A DNA stretch of 64,000 bases from Verrucomicrobiota bacterium. Lineage in GTDB: Bacteria; Verrucomicrobiota; Verrucomicrobiia; Chthoniobacterales; Terrimicrobiaceae. Of the stretch, positions 48,997-58,292 are shown piece by piece; the first letter of the stretch is position 1; each line of letters begins with the position of its first letter. The notes below the pieces were generated by a model. It worked only from the letters and a program-made list of their open reading frames with translations. It made no database searches and was not told where the DNA came from. The stretch covers positions 1 through 64,000 of the forward strand of contig JAGWWS010000003.1 of NCBI GenBank assembly GCA_018970255.1, written 5' to 3'. Both the position numbers and the translations under genes were made by a program.

Positions 48997-51303
48997 TTAC
49001 TCGACGGCTCCCGCGGGCTGCTGCGAGGTGCCCTGGCTGAAGGCGAGCGGGAGGGTGACCTGCGGGGCGTCCTTGAGCGTCATCATGAACATGACGCCGA
49101 ACTGCTGGTCGCCGCCTTCGTTGTCGCGGACCTCCGCGCCGATGGAGGCGACCCAACTGGTGAGGTCGCGGTTGATGAAGTAGCGCTGGTATTGCATGAC
49201 CTGCGAGTTGAACTCGTATTGCTCATAAAGACTGACGCTCCAGTTTTCGTTGATGCGCCAGAAGGCATAAAAATTGAGTTGGCTGTCGTCGCTGAAAAAA
49301 TCGTTGCCGTCGATGTAGCGGTGGCCGATCGCGAATCGGGTATCGCGTGTGGGCATAAAGCTGAGTGTGGTGTTGACCTCTGTGAAGCCCTCCTCCATGA
49401 CGGGGATTTGGGAGGCAACCGCGAGGGAAGACCACGGGACAGGATTGAATTGGAGATTGTTGAAAAGATTCGAGACGCCGGCAGACGAGTAGGGATTGTC
49501 GATATTGGCATCCATGAAGGAATTGAAGGAGAGCCAGTTCATCGTGTCATCATCGCGGCGTGTTTGCAGGCGTTGATTCAGGCCGATGCGGACGATGTTC
49601 CAACTATCGATGGAATCGATCGCGGTGAACTGCGGGAAGTCGAGTGGGAGGAGTTGGGTGGAAGGAACGATGCGGTCGAACTGGTAGATTTCGTCCGGTC
49701 CGGGGCCCATGTTGTAAACGCCTGAGTAGTTCACAAACGGCTCAAGCACATGGCGGAGCCCGTCGAGGCCGAGCCAGCGGCTCTGGACCTGCTCGAAAGC
49801 GCGGGAGATTTTTGTCGAGGCTGTGATGCCATAGTTGGCGACAGGGCGGAAGACGGCGCCATTTTGCTGCAGATTGGTGCTGGGAAGGTTGGGAGGATTT
49901 TCCGATGTGGCGCTACCCTGGAATGGAACTAATTGACCGGAGACTGGGTCGAAGACTGGCGTGCCGCCGGCTGGCTGGATGAAGGTGCCGCTCGCGCTAT
50001 ACCAAGTGCCGCGAAAACCAGCACGAGGCGTAATATTTAACCAATTGAAAGCCGATGTGGGCAGCGAGATTTGATGGAACGAATCCAAGCGGGTCGCGCC
50101 ATAATCCTGAAAGTTTTGCTGACCGAGCGCCGGATCGTTTGAAAAAGAGCGCTCGAGAGAGGCCACCCCCGTTTCGCCGTCGTATTGAATCGGCAGACCA
50201 AAGAGTGGTTGCTGTTTGAAATCAAAAACGAACTCCGGCTTGCGTTCGGTGACGTCTTGAAAGTCGTTTACCTGCCAGCGGCCGATCAGGTTCAGTGTGT
50301 AAACCTCATCCCACTTGGTGAGGGAAAGCACGTTGTCGGGTTGGGGGTTGATTGCATATTGCGCCGGGTAAAAATCTTCGAGAAAATCGACATCACTTAG
50401 GACGTTGATATCTGCGGTGCCGTAAATGTCGTCAGTTAGAAAAAGTCGCTGCTGGAAAGAGACCCGATAACGGTTTGTGGTCTTGGTTTCCGGTGGTTCG
50501 CCCGGCGCCTCGACGCTGGTGACATCGGTGTTTTCAAACACGTAATCGGCGCTGAATTTTCCGTAGTTCCGGTTGTCCGGACCGTAAGCCATTTCCAGAT
50601 CGATTCCGACCGAGGGGCCAAACTCTGTGCGCTCTTCAAAGCGGACGGTGGCATCCACTCCAGAGACCACCGGAAAACTGTATCCAAACAGCAAATACGC
50701 ACCCCACCGCGAATCGTATCCCGGAAGGAACTGAAAGCCCGTGTTGTCCAAATTTGCGAAGAGATACGGGAACCAGAAGATCGGAGTCTGCCCGACATAC
50801 ACGGTGCTTCCGGTGATGACCACGCGATCGTCAGGATAAAACCTCATGTGTCGCGGACGGACATGAAAATCGGGCTTGGACGAATCGTGCGTGGTTGCGG
50901 AACCATCGGTGATCCGAAATTCCCGCTGGGACATGGCCCGGAAGTTGAAAGCACGGAAATACATCGGGAACTCCGAACCCGAAACCTCGAGGGCGCGCAT
51001 CTGTTTGGTTTCGAGGTTGAAAAGGGCCCGCTGCGCCGTGAGAAGTTGATTCGGGGTGTAAAAACGGATGTTGCCGGAGAGCAAAACATCACGGGTCTCC
51101 GGGTTGTATTCCGCGTAGTCGCAAAAAATACTGTAGTCGCCGTAATGGATTTGCACATTGTCCTCGGCGATGGCGACGCCTTGGTCGAAGCGCGTATTCC
51201 CATCGGCCGTGATCTCAACCGGAATGTCCCCAAAATTTCCGAACTGCGCGAAGGCACAAGGCACGGCGACAGCGGCGCACAGTCCGAGAAGGAACTTCCT
51301 CAT
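48997..51303 (-). CDS. lptD: LPS-assembly protein LptD
   Basis: Large outer-membrane barrel that inserts lipopolysaccharide into the outer leaflet. The 768-residue protein has a signal peptide (FLLGLCAAVAVPCAFAQ), an N-terminal OstA/LptA-like jellyroll (GVAIAEDNVQIHYGDYSIFCDYAEYNPETRDVLLSG) and a long barrel with many aromatic strand ends such as YGPDNRNYGKFSADYVF. Its presence implies an LPS-type outer membrane. The disulfide cysteines of E. coli LptD are not all recognisable. The gene overlaps nothing; a glycosyltransferase gene lies upstream. Composition drifts from GC-rich at the C-terminal end to moderately AT-richer at the N-terminal end. Confidence 0.88.
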   Translation of the reverse strand: MRKFLLGLCAAVAVPCAFAQFGNFGDIPVEITADGNTRFDQGVAIAEDNVQIHYGDYSIFCDYAEYNPETRDVLLSGNIRFYTPNQLLTAQRALFNLETKQMRALEVSGSEFPMYFRAFNFRAMSQREFRITDGSATTHDSSKPDFHVRPRHMRFYPDDRVVITGSTVYVGQTPIFWFPYLFANLDNTGFQFLPGYDSRWGAYLLFGYSFPVVSGVDATVRFEERTEFGPSVGIDLEMAYGPDNRNYGKFSADYVFENTDVTSVEAPGEPPETKTTNRYRVSFQQRLFLTDDIYGTADINVLSDVDFLEDFYPAQYAINPQPDNVLSLTKWDEVYTLNLIGRWQVNDFQDVTERKPEFVFDFKQQPLFGLPIQYDGETGVASLERSFSNDPALGQQNFQDYGATRLDSFHQISLPTSAFNWLNITPRAGFRGTWYSASGTFIQPAGGTPVFDPVSGQLVPFQGSATSENPPNLPSTNLQQNGAVFRPVANYGITASTKISRAFEQVQSRWLGLDGLRHVLEPFVNYSGVYNMGPGPDEIYQFDRIVPSTQLLPLDFPQFTAIDSIDSWNIVRIGLNQRLQTRRDDDTMNWLSFNSFMDANIDNPYSSAGVSNLFNNLQFNPVPWSSLAVASQIPVMEEGFTEVNTTLSFMPTRDTRFAIGHRYIDGNDFFSDDSQLNFYAFWRINENWSVSLYEQYEFNSQVMQYQRYFINRDLTSWVASIGAEVRDNEGGDQQFGVMFMMTLKDAPQVTLPLAFSQGTSQQPAGAVE

Positions 51304-51359
51304 CAAGCCTTCATTTAACACGAGTCGCGTTTGCCATGGCAAGATTGGTCTGGGTGGGC

Positions 51360-52928
51360 TCAGGGGGCGCCGGGCTGCGGCGGAGAATAGGACTTCCCGA
51401 GATAAACGAAAACCGGATGCGTTCCCGGGACATGGATTTTCCCGAGCGCTTCATGTGACTGGAAAAAACCCAATTCGGTCTTGGGCTCCTCGTTCCAAGA
51501 AAGGACAAGCGCATTTTTTCCAATCCAGGATTGATGGTTGATCCATCGCAAACGCTTGGGGCCCTCGCGGGGAAGCCAAACGAGGTTTTTCAACTCTGGA
51601 GCGTAAAAGGCGGTGATGGCCGCGAGTTGGTAATTCGCAGCACACACGAACTCCGCACCGGACGATTGAAATTTTTTCTCAATCGCGGCGGCGGTTTGGC
51701 GAGTTTCTAAGATTTCGCCGAGCTTGAGTCGCAGATCGCCAAGTTGCTTTTGAACCAACGCAGAAAAACCCGCAGACGATCGGACCTCGGGCGGAGCTGG
51801 CAGGAAGTTCCTCGGGGAAAGGGGCGAGTTTGGCGGCATGGCCGCCAAGGAAATTCCGACCGCGGCAACGAGATCTCCTGCCACGAGAATGCCCAGCGCC
51901 CACTTTCGCCAAAGCGCGCCAAAGCGATCCCAATTCCCAGCAACGAGAATCAAGCCGCCGAGGAAAGCAGACATCGGCCAATTGGCCTCGATTTTGGCTT
52001 TCGCTGCTGAAAAAGCGAAGAAGGCCACCACCACCCAGAAAAAGGCGGCGGGAAAAAGAAATACAGGCTCGCGAAGTCGTGATGTCGCCGAACGAAAGCA
52101 CAACAACCCGAGAACCGGCGAGACGATCACCACGAGGTAAACGATGTAGTTTCCCAGCTTGTCGAAGTTAATGAGTGACTCCTGTTGATTGCGGAAACCA
52201 TGGCGCAATTGAAATCCGAACGAGGCCCAGTCGTTTTGGGCGTTCCAGATGATGACCGGCGAGAAGATCGCGAGTGCGACCAGTCCCGCCAAAAGCGTTC
52301 CCCAGAAAATCCGTATCCGTTTGCCGGGACTGGCGAGCCAGAGCAGCCCGAGCCCCCCGAAGAAAAGCACCATCGTGTATTTCGAAAGGGCGCCGACACC
52401 TGCAGCCAATCCAGCTCCGAGCCACCACATCCAAGACCCGCCAGACTGGACGCCTTTCCAAGCACACAGCATCGCCACAGCGAAGGCAGGAATGAGCAAG
52501 GTATCCGGCGTGGTTAGGAAAGCATTGCCGGAAAAAATCGGGGCCAGCAGCAGGAAAATCCCGGCACGATTGCCGGCGGCCATTCCATAAAGCGAAGAGG
52601 CCAGCGCCCGCCCCGCGAGTGCGACGACCACTCCCGAAAGCACGGAAAAAAAGCGGACCGCAAATTCAGAGTGGCCGAAAAGAGCAGACCCGGCGGCAAT
52701 CGACCACGCAACCAGCGGAGGATGGTCATAGTAACCGAGTTGCGGATGAAGCGACCAGAGCCAGTAGTAGCATTCATCGTAAATGAGACCCAGGGACGAC
52801 GCGGCCCAGAACTTCCATAAAGTTGTTGCGAAAAGAACTGCAAAGAAAATGCCCGTGGCATCGATGGCCCGTGTCCAGTCTTGCTTGGACAGGCTGTTAT
52901 CTGATGGCTGGCCGTTCGAGAGACTCAA
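51360..52928 (-). CDS. ArnT/PMT-like membrane glycosyltransferase
   Basis: A 522-residue polytopic membrane protein of the GT-C class that takes sugar from a lipid-linked donor. The catalytic loop is visible after the first helix (LGLIYDECYYWLWSLHP, YYDHPPLVAW), with about eleven helices following and a periplasmic C-terminal domain. Targets could be lipid A, a glycan or a protein. Two starts are possible: a TTG at 52928 that overlaps the galE stop as TTGA, which I prefer, and an ATG at 52967 inside galE. It lies between galE and lptD, which supports a role in envelope glycans. Confidence 0.85.
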   Translation of the reverse strand: MSLSNGQPSDNSLSKQDWTRAIDATGIFFAVLFATTLWKFWAASSLGLIYDECYYWLWSLHPQLGYYDHPPLVAWSIAAGSALFGHSEFAVRFFSVLSGVVVALAGRALASSLYGMAAGNRAGIFLLLAPIFSGNAFLTTPDTLLIPAFAVAMLCAWKGVQSGGSWMWWLGAGLAAGVGALSKYTMVLFFGGLGLLWLASPGKRIRIFWGTLLAGLVALAIFSPVIIWNAQNDWASFGFQLRHGFRNQQESLINFDKLGNYIVYLVVIVSPVLGLLCFRSATSRLREPVFLFPAAFFWVVVAFFAFSAAKAKIEANWPMSAFLGGLILVAGNWDRFGALWRKWALGILVAGDLVAAVGISLAAMPPNSPLSPRNFLPAPPEVRSSAGFSALVQKQLGDLRLKLGEILETRQTAAAIEKKFQSSGAEFVCAANYQLAAITAFYAPELKNLVWLPREGPKRLRWINHQSWIGKNALVLSWNEEPKTELGFFQSHEALGKIHVPGTHPVFVYLGKSYSPPQPGAP

Positions 52929-53899
52929 TCGCCGTAACCGTTGGGGTGTTTCGTGTGCCAAGCCCACGCGCTTTCCACGATGGGCAGGATGTTTTGAAAC
53001 TTCGGTTGCCAGCCGAGATCAGCGCGGATTTTTTCGGACGATGCGATGAGCCGGGGTGGGTCGCCGGGGCGACGCGGTTTTTCCACGGCTTTGATCTCGC
53101 GGCCGGTGACTTTCCGGCAAGTGTCGATGACTTCGCACACGGAAGTTCCGCCACCAGTGCCGAGATTGTAGAATCCGGATTTTTCAGACTGCACCGCGAG
53201 GATGTGGGCCACTGCGAGATCGAGAATGTGAATGTAGTCGCGAATGCAAGTGCCATCCGGAGTGGGGTAGTCCGTTCCGTAGATTTCGACAGACTCCCGC
53301 TGGCCGAGTGCGACTTTGAGGATGTTCGGGATCAGATGCGTTTCGATGCGATGGTCCTCGCCAAAGGTGGCGGAGGCACCGGCCGCGTTGAAGTAGCGCA
53401 GGGCGACGAACGAAAGACCGTGAATCTCGCGATACCAGCCGAGGATTTTTTCGAACATCAGCTTGGATTCGCCGTAAGGGTTGATCGGTCGCTGCGGGAG
53501 TGATTCATCGATCGGCATACGCTCCGGGATTCCGAAGGTGGCGCAGGTGGATGAGAAAACGAACTTCCGGACATTCGCGGCAACGGCGGCGTCGAGCAGG
53601 TTGATGCCGTTGGCCACATTGTTTCGAAAATACTTCGAGGGGTTCTGCATCGATTCGCCGACGAGGGCGTTGGCCGCGAAATGCATGACGGCTTCGGGAC
53701 GGAAGGAGTTGAAAGCCGCTTCCAGTCCGGCGCGGTCGGAGAGATCGCCCTGGAAAAAAACCGCCCGCGGGTCGATCGCGCGCTTGTGTCCTTCGCTGAG
53801 ATTGTCGAAGACGGCGACTTCGAATCCGCGATTGAGCATCTCCTCGACGCAAATGCTGCCGATGTAACCGGCGCCGCCGGTGACCAGAATTTTTTTCAT
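52925..53899 (-). CDS. galE: UDP-glucose 4-epimerase
   Basis: Interconverts UDP-glucose and UDP-galactose (or the N-acetyl forms). The 324-residue protein has the NAD motif LVTGGAGYIGSICVEEML, the serine/threonine segment FSSTCATFG, the catalytic YxxxK in NPYGESK, and RYFNAAGASATFGEDH plus DGTCIRDYIHILDLA, all typical of GalE. I chose the ATG at 53899 because it gives the standard start KKILVTGG. The glycosyltransferase gene overlaps its end. The stop of the upstream rodA lies 57 bases away. Confidence 0.95.
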   Translation of the reverse strand: MKKILVTGGAGYIGSICVEEMLNRGFEVAVFDNLSEGHKRAIDPRAVFFQGDLSDRAGLEAAFNSFRPEAVMHFAANALVGESMQNPSKYFRNNVANGINLLDAAVAANVRKFVFSSTCATFGIPERMPIDESLPQRPINPYGESKLMFEKILGWYREIHGLSFVALRYFNAAGASATFGEDHRIETHLIPNILKVALGQRESVEIYGTDYPTPDGTCIRDYIHILDLAVAHILAVQSEKSGFYNLGTGGGTSVCEVIDTCRKVTGREIKAVEKPRRPGDPPRLIASSEKIRADLGWQPKFQNILPIVESAWAWHTKHPNGYGD

Positions 53900-53956
53900 G
53901 AAGAGCGCGAGTATTGGCGGGCCTGAAGCAGGCGGGCAATCAAATCCCAATGCGTC

Positions 53957-55057
53957 TCAGCGCGGAGACCGCCGATAGATCCAAATACTTTGCAGGAGTC
54001 CGAAACCTACCAGTGTGACAAGAACGAAGGACCCGCCGTAGCTCACGAGCGGAAGGGGAAGACCCGTGATTGGCGTGAGCGAAATCGTCATGCCGATGTT
54101 CATGAAGGTGTGGGTGAAGAAAAGCAGTGTGATGCCCACAGCCAGCAAGCGCCCGAGCTCGTCTTCGGCCTGCAGCGCGACCAGAACCATGATCAAAAAA
54201 AGAATGGTGAATGCCGCGATCAGGATGACCCCACCCACAAATCCATGTTGCTCAGCCATAACGGAAAAAATGAAGTCGTTGTGAACAATCGTGTGCGGCA
54301 GGAATCCCAATGCGTTTTGTGAATCCGGCGCCATGTATCCCTTGCCCGCCCAACCGCCGGAGCCGATTGCGATGAGTGATTGCATGATATTCCACCCGTC
54401 TCCAAGCGGATCGGCCTCGGGGTGCAGGAATGTGGTGATGCGCGAGTATTGGTAGGGCTTTAGCCCGAAGTGAACGACAAGCGGGATGAGCGCCACGCCA
54501 ATCACGATCATGAGAATCAGCCAGCGCTTCGGAATGCGGCCGATATACATCATCGCCATCAATACCGGGATCCACACGATGCAAGAACCAAGGTCGGGTT
54601 GGATCAGAATCATGACCCAGGGCGCCCCGACGATCGCGCCGCAGCAGAGAATTCGCAAAAACGCCGGCATCGCGCGAGAGGTCGAGAGAAACAACGCGAG
54701 CGACATGATTCCCGCGATGATGGCGAGCTGGGAGGGTTGGAAACTTATCGGTCCAAGGTCGATCCAGCTTCGCGCGCCGTAGCGTTTTTCGCCGAAGAAC
54801 ATGGTTGCGACGAGTCCAAGCAAGCTCACGACATAGAGCGGAATCGCGCCGAATCGAACCCAGCGGTAGTCGAGAAGCGAAACCACGAAAAAGACCGGCA
54901 GACAAACCATGATCCAGGTGACCTGCGATTTCGCAAAGTCCTGATCGCGCATCCAGGTGGCGCTGTGGATCGCGTAAACCCCGAACGCCAGCAGGCCCAT
55001 CATCAGGCCGAACAGCGGCCAGTTCATCCGGAGAAAGTGGCGCAACAACGGTTGCAT
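53957..55057 (-). CDS. rodA: Rod-shape-determining glycosyltransferase RodA
   Basis: SEDS-family peptidoglycan polymerase of the elongasome. The 366-residue membrane protein shows about ten helices and the family motifs YGARSWIDLGPISFQPSQLA, IQPDLGSCIVW, GSGGWAGKGYM, LPHTIVHNDFIFSVMAEQHG and ITGLPLPLVSYGGS. The motif set fits RodA better than FtsW. Its ATG overlaps the stop codon of the upstream OppF-type ATPase gene (ATGA), an unusual partner. mreBCD and the cognate PBP2 are not in the window; a bactofilin, another shape factor, lies at the right edge. Confidence 0.93.
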   Translation of the reverse strand: MQPLLRHFLRMNWPLFGLMMGLLAFGVYAIHSATWMRDQDFAKSQVTWIMVCLPVFFVVSLLDYRWVRFGAIPLYVVSLLGLVATMFFGEKRYGARSWIDLGPISFQPSQLAIIAGIMSLALFLSTSRAMPAFLRILCCGAIVGAPWVMILIQPDLGSCIVWIPVLMAMMYIGRIPKRWLILMIVIGVALIPLVVHFGLKPYQYSRITTFLHPEADPLGDGWNIMQSLIAIGSGGWAGKGYMAPDSQNALGFLPHTIVHNDFIFSVMAEQHGFVGGVILIAAFTILFLIMVLVALQAEDELGRLLAVGITLLFFTHTFMNIGMTISLTPITGLPLPLVSYGGSFVLVTLVGFGLLQSIWIYRRSPR

Positions 55058-55845
55058 CAGGCGAGCGACGGGACCGCGGCGAGAAGCGACTTCGTGTATT
55101 CGTTCTGAGGGTCCTTGTAGATCGCTTCGGCGGGCGCCGATTCCACAATTTTGCCGCGATGCATGACAAGCACATGGTCGCTGATGTGCTCCACCACCGC
55201 AAGGTCGTGGGCGATGAACAGGTAGGCGATGCCGAATTGCTCTTGAAGGTCCTGCAAGAGATTGACGATTTGCGCCTGCACACTGACATCGAGCGCGCTC
55301 ACCGGCTCGTCGCAAACAATGAACTTCGGCTCCACCGCGAGCGCGCGGGCGATGCCAATTCTCTGGCGTTGCCCGCCGCTGAACTCGTGCGGGTAGCGGC
55401 GCATCATCTCCGGTTGAAGCCCGACAAGCAGGAGCAACTCCGCCACACGGTCGGCACGGTCGGATTTCGACATTTTCGGAAAATGAATTTCGAGCGCCTC
55501 GCCGACGATTTCGCCGATGGTGAATCGCGGGTTCAGTGATCCATAGGGATCCTGGAAAACCATCTGCATCTTACGCCGCAGCGGACGAAACTCCCTCTCC
55601 GGGAGCGGCAAAATTTCGCCCCCTTCGAATCGCACGCTTCCCGAGGTGGCCTGGATGAGTTTCAGAATCGTGCGACCGACCGTGGTTTTGCCGCTGCCGC
55701 TTTCACCCACGAGCCCGACGGTTTTGCCAGCTTCGACGGTGAACGAAACATCGTCCACCGCACGGAAATCGGAAACCTTCCGTCGCATAATCCCGCCGAA
55801 AACCGGAAACCAAGTGCAAAGGTTTTGAACCTCCAACAAAGGCAT
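55057..55845 (-). CDS. Orphan OppF/DppF-type ABC transporter ATP-binding protein
   Basis: A 262-residue ATPase of the oligopeptide/dipeptide importer class. Walker A is [12 protein letters not shown], the signature [16 protein letters not shown], Walker [17 protein letters not shown], and the Opp-type [13 protein letters not shown] is present. The family's C-terminal iron-sulfur or peptide-type cysteine region is absent. Normally it works beside OppD with OppB, OppC and OppA; none of these is in the window, and rpmB lies directly upstream. An upstream GTG (55860) is an alternative start. It is coupled to rodA by an ATGA overlap. Confidence 0.88.
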   Translation of the reverse strand: MPLLEVQNLCTWFPVFGGIMRRKVSDFRAVDDVSFTVEAGKTVGLVGESGSGKTTVGRTILKLIQATSGSVRFEGGEILPLPEREFRPLRRKMQMVFQDPYGSLNPRFTIGEIVGEALEIHFPKMSKSDRADRVAELLLLVGLQPEMMRRYPHEFSGGQRQRIGIARALAVEPKFIVCDEPVSALDVSVQAQIVNLLQDLQEQFGIAYLFIAHDLAVVEHISDHVLVMHRGKIVESAPAEAIYKDPQNEYTKSLLAAVPSLA

Positions 55846-55917
55846 GACCGAGGTTGTCACGGATGGACCGGATTTGTCACCTGCGATCCGGCGCTCGGCC
55901 AGAAAGGGGATGGCGAA

Positions 55918-56184
55918 TTACTTGACCAACCCGGCTGCCGCAAGAGTGCGGTAGGCGCCGTTTTTAGTGATCGTCTTGAACGCGCGGGCTGTGGCCTTGA
56001 CGGTGACGAACTTTTTCAACTCGGGAACCCAGACGCGTTTGGTCTTGAGGTTCGGTTGGAAGTAGCGCGGCGTCACGGCGGTGACGTGCATGCCGATGCC
56101 GCCTTTTTTCTTGGCGAGGCCACGACGGTGGATCTTGGATCCGCGAACGGGCTTCGCCCCGGTGATGCTGCACTTTTTGGACAT
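55918..56184 (-). CDS. rpmB: 50S ribosomal protein L28
   Basis: An 88-residue ribosomal protein with the L28 signature SKKCSITGAKPVRGSKIHRR and the later segment RYFQPNLKTKRVWVPE, ending in the conserved YRTLAAAGLVK. I took the ATG at 56184, which gives the standard N-terminus; the open frame upstream of it is not coding. Only one cysteine is near the start, so it is the form without the zinc-binding pairs. It stands alone, upstream of the OppF-type gene and divergent from the phosphosugar mutase gene. Confidence 0.96.
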   Translation of the reverse strand: MSKKCSITGAKPVRGSKIHRRGLAKKKGGIGMHVTAVTPRYFQPNLKTKRVWVPELKKFVTVKATARAFKTITKNGAYRTLAAAGLVK

Positions 56185-56288
56185 AAATGGAGGCGAGAGA
56201 GTAGGAGGGCTTTTCCAGCCGTCAACCCAAATTTCCCGAAAGAGCAGGCTGTGGACACCGCGCCGCGCCGCGTGGTAGTCGTTCCACC

Positions 56289-58250
56289 ATGAGCCAGCTC
56301 CCTTCCCGGATCGAACAAGCCGCCGCGGACGGCAAACTCCTCCCCGAATCCGCCAAGAACATCCTCTCCCTCCTCTCGAAAAGCAACTCGCCCATCGATG
56401 CAGCCTCGGTCGCAGAACTCGCGGATGCGGGGGATTGGCCCGAACTCGACAACCGCTTCTTCCGCACCCTCGCCTTCGGCACCGGCGGGCTCCGGGGGAA
56501 AACCATCGGCGCCGTTGTGACAAAAGCCGAGCAGGGCCGTCCACAGCCGCTCGGCCGGCCGGAGTTCCCCTGCGCGGGAACCAATGCGATGAATTCCTTC
56601 AACATCAGCCGCGCCACCCAGGGGCTCGTCCAATATGTGGTGGAGCACTTCGCAAAGGGCGGCCGCACCGGGAAGCCCGCCATCTGCCTTTGCCACGACA
56701 CCCGCTTCTTCTCGCGCGAGTTCGCGGAGCTGGCCGCAAAAATCATCACCGAGCACGGTTGCGACGCCTACCTGTTCGAGGGGCCGCGCTCCACGCCCGA
56801 ACTTTCCTTCGCCGTCCGCCATGTCGGCGCGCAGGCGGGCGTCAACCTCACCGCAAGCCACAACCCGCCGCAATACAACGGCTACAAGGTCTACTTCGAG
56901 GATGGCTGCCAAGTCACCGAACCGCACGCCTCCGCCATCATCTCGCGGGTCAACGCCGTGGCGGGCGAGGGCTATGAACCCGTGCCGGAAAACCGGCGCG
57001 GCCGCGTGGTCCCGATGGGCGCCGACATTGACGAAGCCTACATGGGGCGCCTCGCCACTCTGCCGATCGACCCCGAACTCATCCGCCGCGAAAATTCCCT
57101 GAAAATCGTCTACACCCCGCTGCACGGCGTGGGCGGCGTCATCATCAAGCCGATGCTCCAGCGCCTCGGCTTCCAATGCGACACCGTCGCCGAGCAGGAA
57201 ATCCCGGACGGCCGCTTCCCCACCGTCAAATCGCCCAACCCCGAAAACGCCGAGGCGCTTTCCATGGCGATCGCGCAGGCCGACCGGACCGGCGCCGACC
57301 TCGTCATTGCCACCGACCCCGACGACGACCGCATGGGCATCGCAGCCCGCGGCGGCGACGGGAAAATGCAGCTCCTCACCGGCAACCAAATCGGCTCCAT
57401 CCTCGCGTGGTATCGCGCCTCGCGCTTTTTCGAAACCGGGGTCCTCAACGCCTCGAACCGCCACCGCGGTGTGGTCATAAAAACTTTCGTCACCACCGAT
57501 CTCCAAAAAGCCATTGCGGAAAAATTCGGCCTCCGGTGCGTGGAGACGCTCACCGGCTTCAAATACATCGGCAGCAAACTCGGCAAATACGAGGCCGCCA
57601 TCCCCGCCGAACTCCGCCGGGACTACGCGCACATGCCCGAGGCCGAAACCCGCCGGCTGCGCCTCGCGCACTCGAGCTTCTATGTTTTCGGCGGCGAGGA
57701 GAGCTACGGCTACAGCGCCTCGGACTTCGTGCGCGACAAGGACGGGAATTCCGCGGCCGTGCTCATCGCCGAAGCCGCCGCCTACGCGAAATCGCAGGGC
57801 ACCACTCTGCCGGGACTGCTCGACCGGATTTTTGCCGAGTTCGGCGTTTACCTCGAGCGCGGCGAATCGCTCACCATGGATGGCGCCGCCGGGGCCGCGC
57901 AGATCAAGAAACTCGTCGAATCCTACGCCGCCCGCCCGCCCGTGGAGGTCGATGGAGCGACAGTGGCCTCGGTCCGGAATTTCGCCACCGACGAAATCCA
58001 CGATTCCGAGAGCGACCGCATCCCCGCCGAGGCGATGCTCATGGTTTCGCTCGCAGACCGCCGCCGCATTGCCATCCGACCCTCGGGCACCGAGCCGAAA
58101 ATCAAATACTACATGTTCGGCGCCCGCCTGCCGGAGCCGGGCAAAACCTTCACCGCGGCCGAGGTCGCCGCCGCACGCGAATCCGTCGGTGCCTCGCTGG
58201 CGAGCCTCTGGGATTGGCTCGGGAAGGACGCCCAAGCCCGCCTCGCCTGA
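56289..58250 (+). CDS. Phosphoglucomutase/phosphomannomutase-type phosphosugar mutase
   Basis: A 653-residue alpha-D-phosphohexomutase. The phosphoserine loop is LTASHNPPQYNGYKVYF, the metal-binding loop TDPDDDRMG, the sugar-binding loop GGEESYGYSA, and the phosphate-binding loop RPSGTEPKIKYYMF. All four functional loops are intact. The size and pattern resemble the PGM2-like group of mutases. Glucose 1-phosphate/6-phosphate interconversion is the likely reaction; it would feed glycogen and nucleotide-sugar synthesis. glgX follows after 42 bases, which supports a role in glycogen turnover. Confidence 0.9.
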   Translation: MSQLPSRIEQAAADGKLLPESAKNILSLLSKSNSPIDAASVAELADAGDWPELDNRFFRTLAFGTGGLRGKTIGAVVTKAEQGRPQPLGRPEFPCAGTNAMNSFNISRATQGLVQYVVEHFAKGGRTGKPAICLCHDTRFFSREFAELAAKIITEHGCDAYLFEGPRSTPELSFAVRHVGAQAGVNLTASHNPPQYNGYKVYFEDGCQVTEPHASAIISRVNAVAGEGYEPVPENRRGRVVPMGADIDEAYMGRLATLPIDPELIRRENSLKIVYTPLHGVGGVIIKPMLQRLGFQCDTVAEQEIPDGRFPTVKSPNPENAEALSMAIAQADRTGADLVIATDPDDDRMGIAARGGDGKMQLLTGNQIGSILAWYRASRFFETGVLNASNRHRGVVIKTFVTTDLQKAIAEKFGLRCVETLTGFKYIGSKLGKYEAAIPAELRRDYAHMPEAETRRLRLAHSSFYVFGGEESYGYSASDFVRDKDGNSAAVLIAEAAAYAKSQGTTLPGLLDRIFAEFGVYLERGESLTMDGAAGAAQIKKLVESYAARPPVEVDGATVASVRNFATDEIHDSESDRIPAEAMLMVSLADRRRIAIRPSGTEPKIKYYMFGARLPEPGKTFTAAEVAAARESVGASLASLWDWLGKDAQARLA

Positions 58251-58292
58251 TCCATCCTTGCCGTGCCGCAGGCCCGAACTAACATCGCCCCC

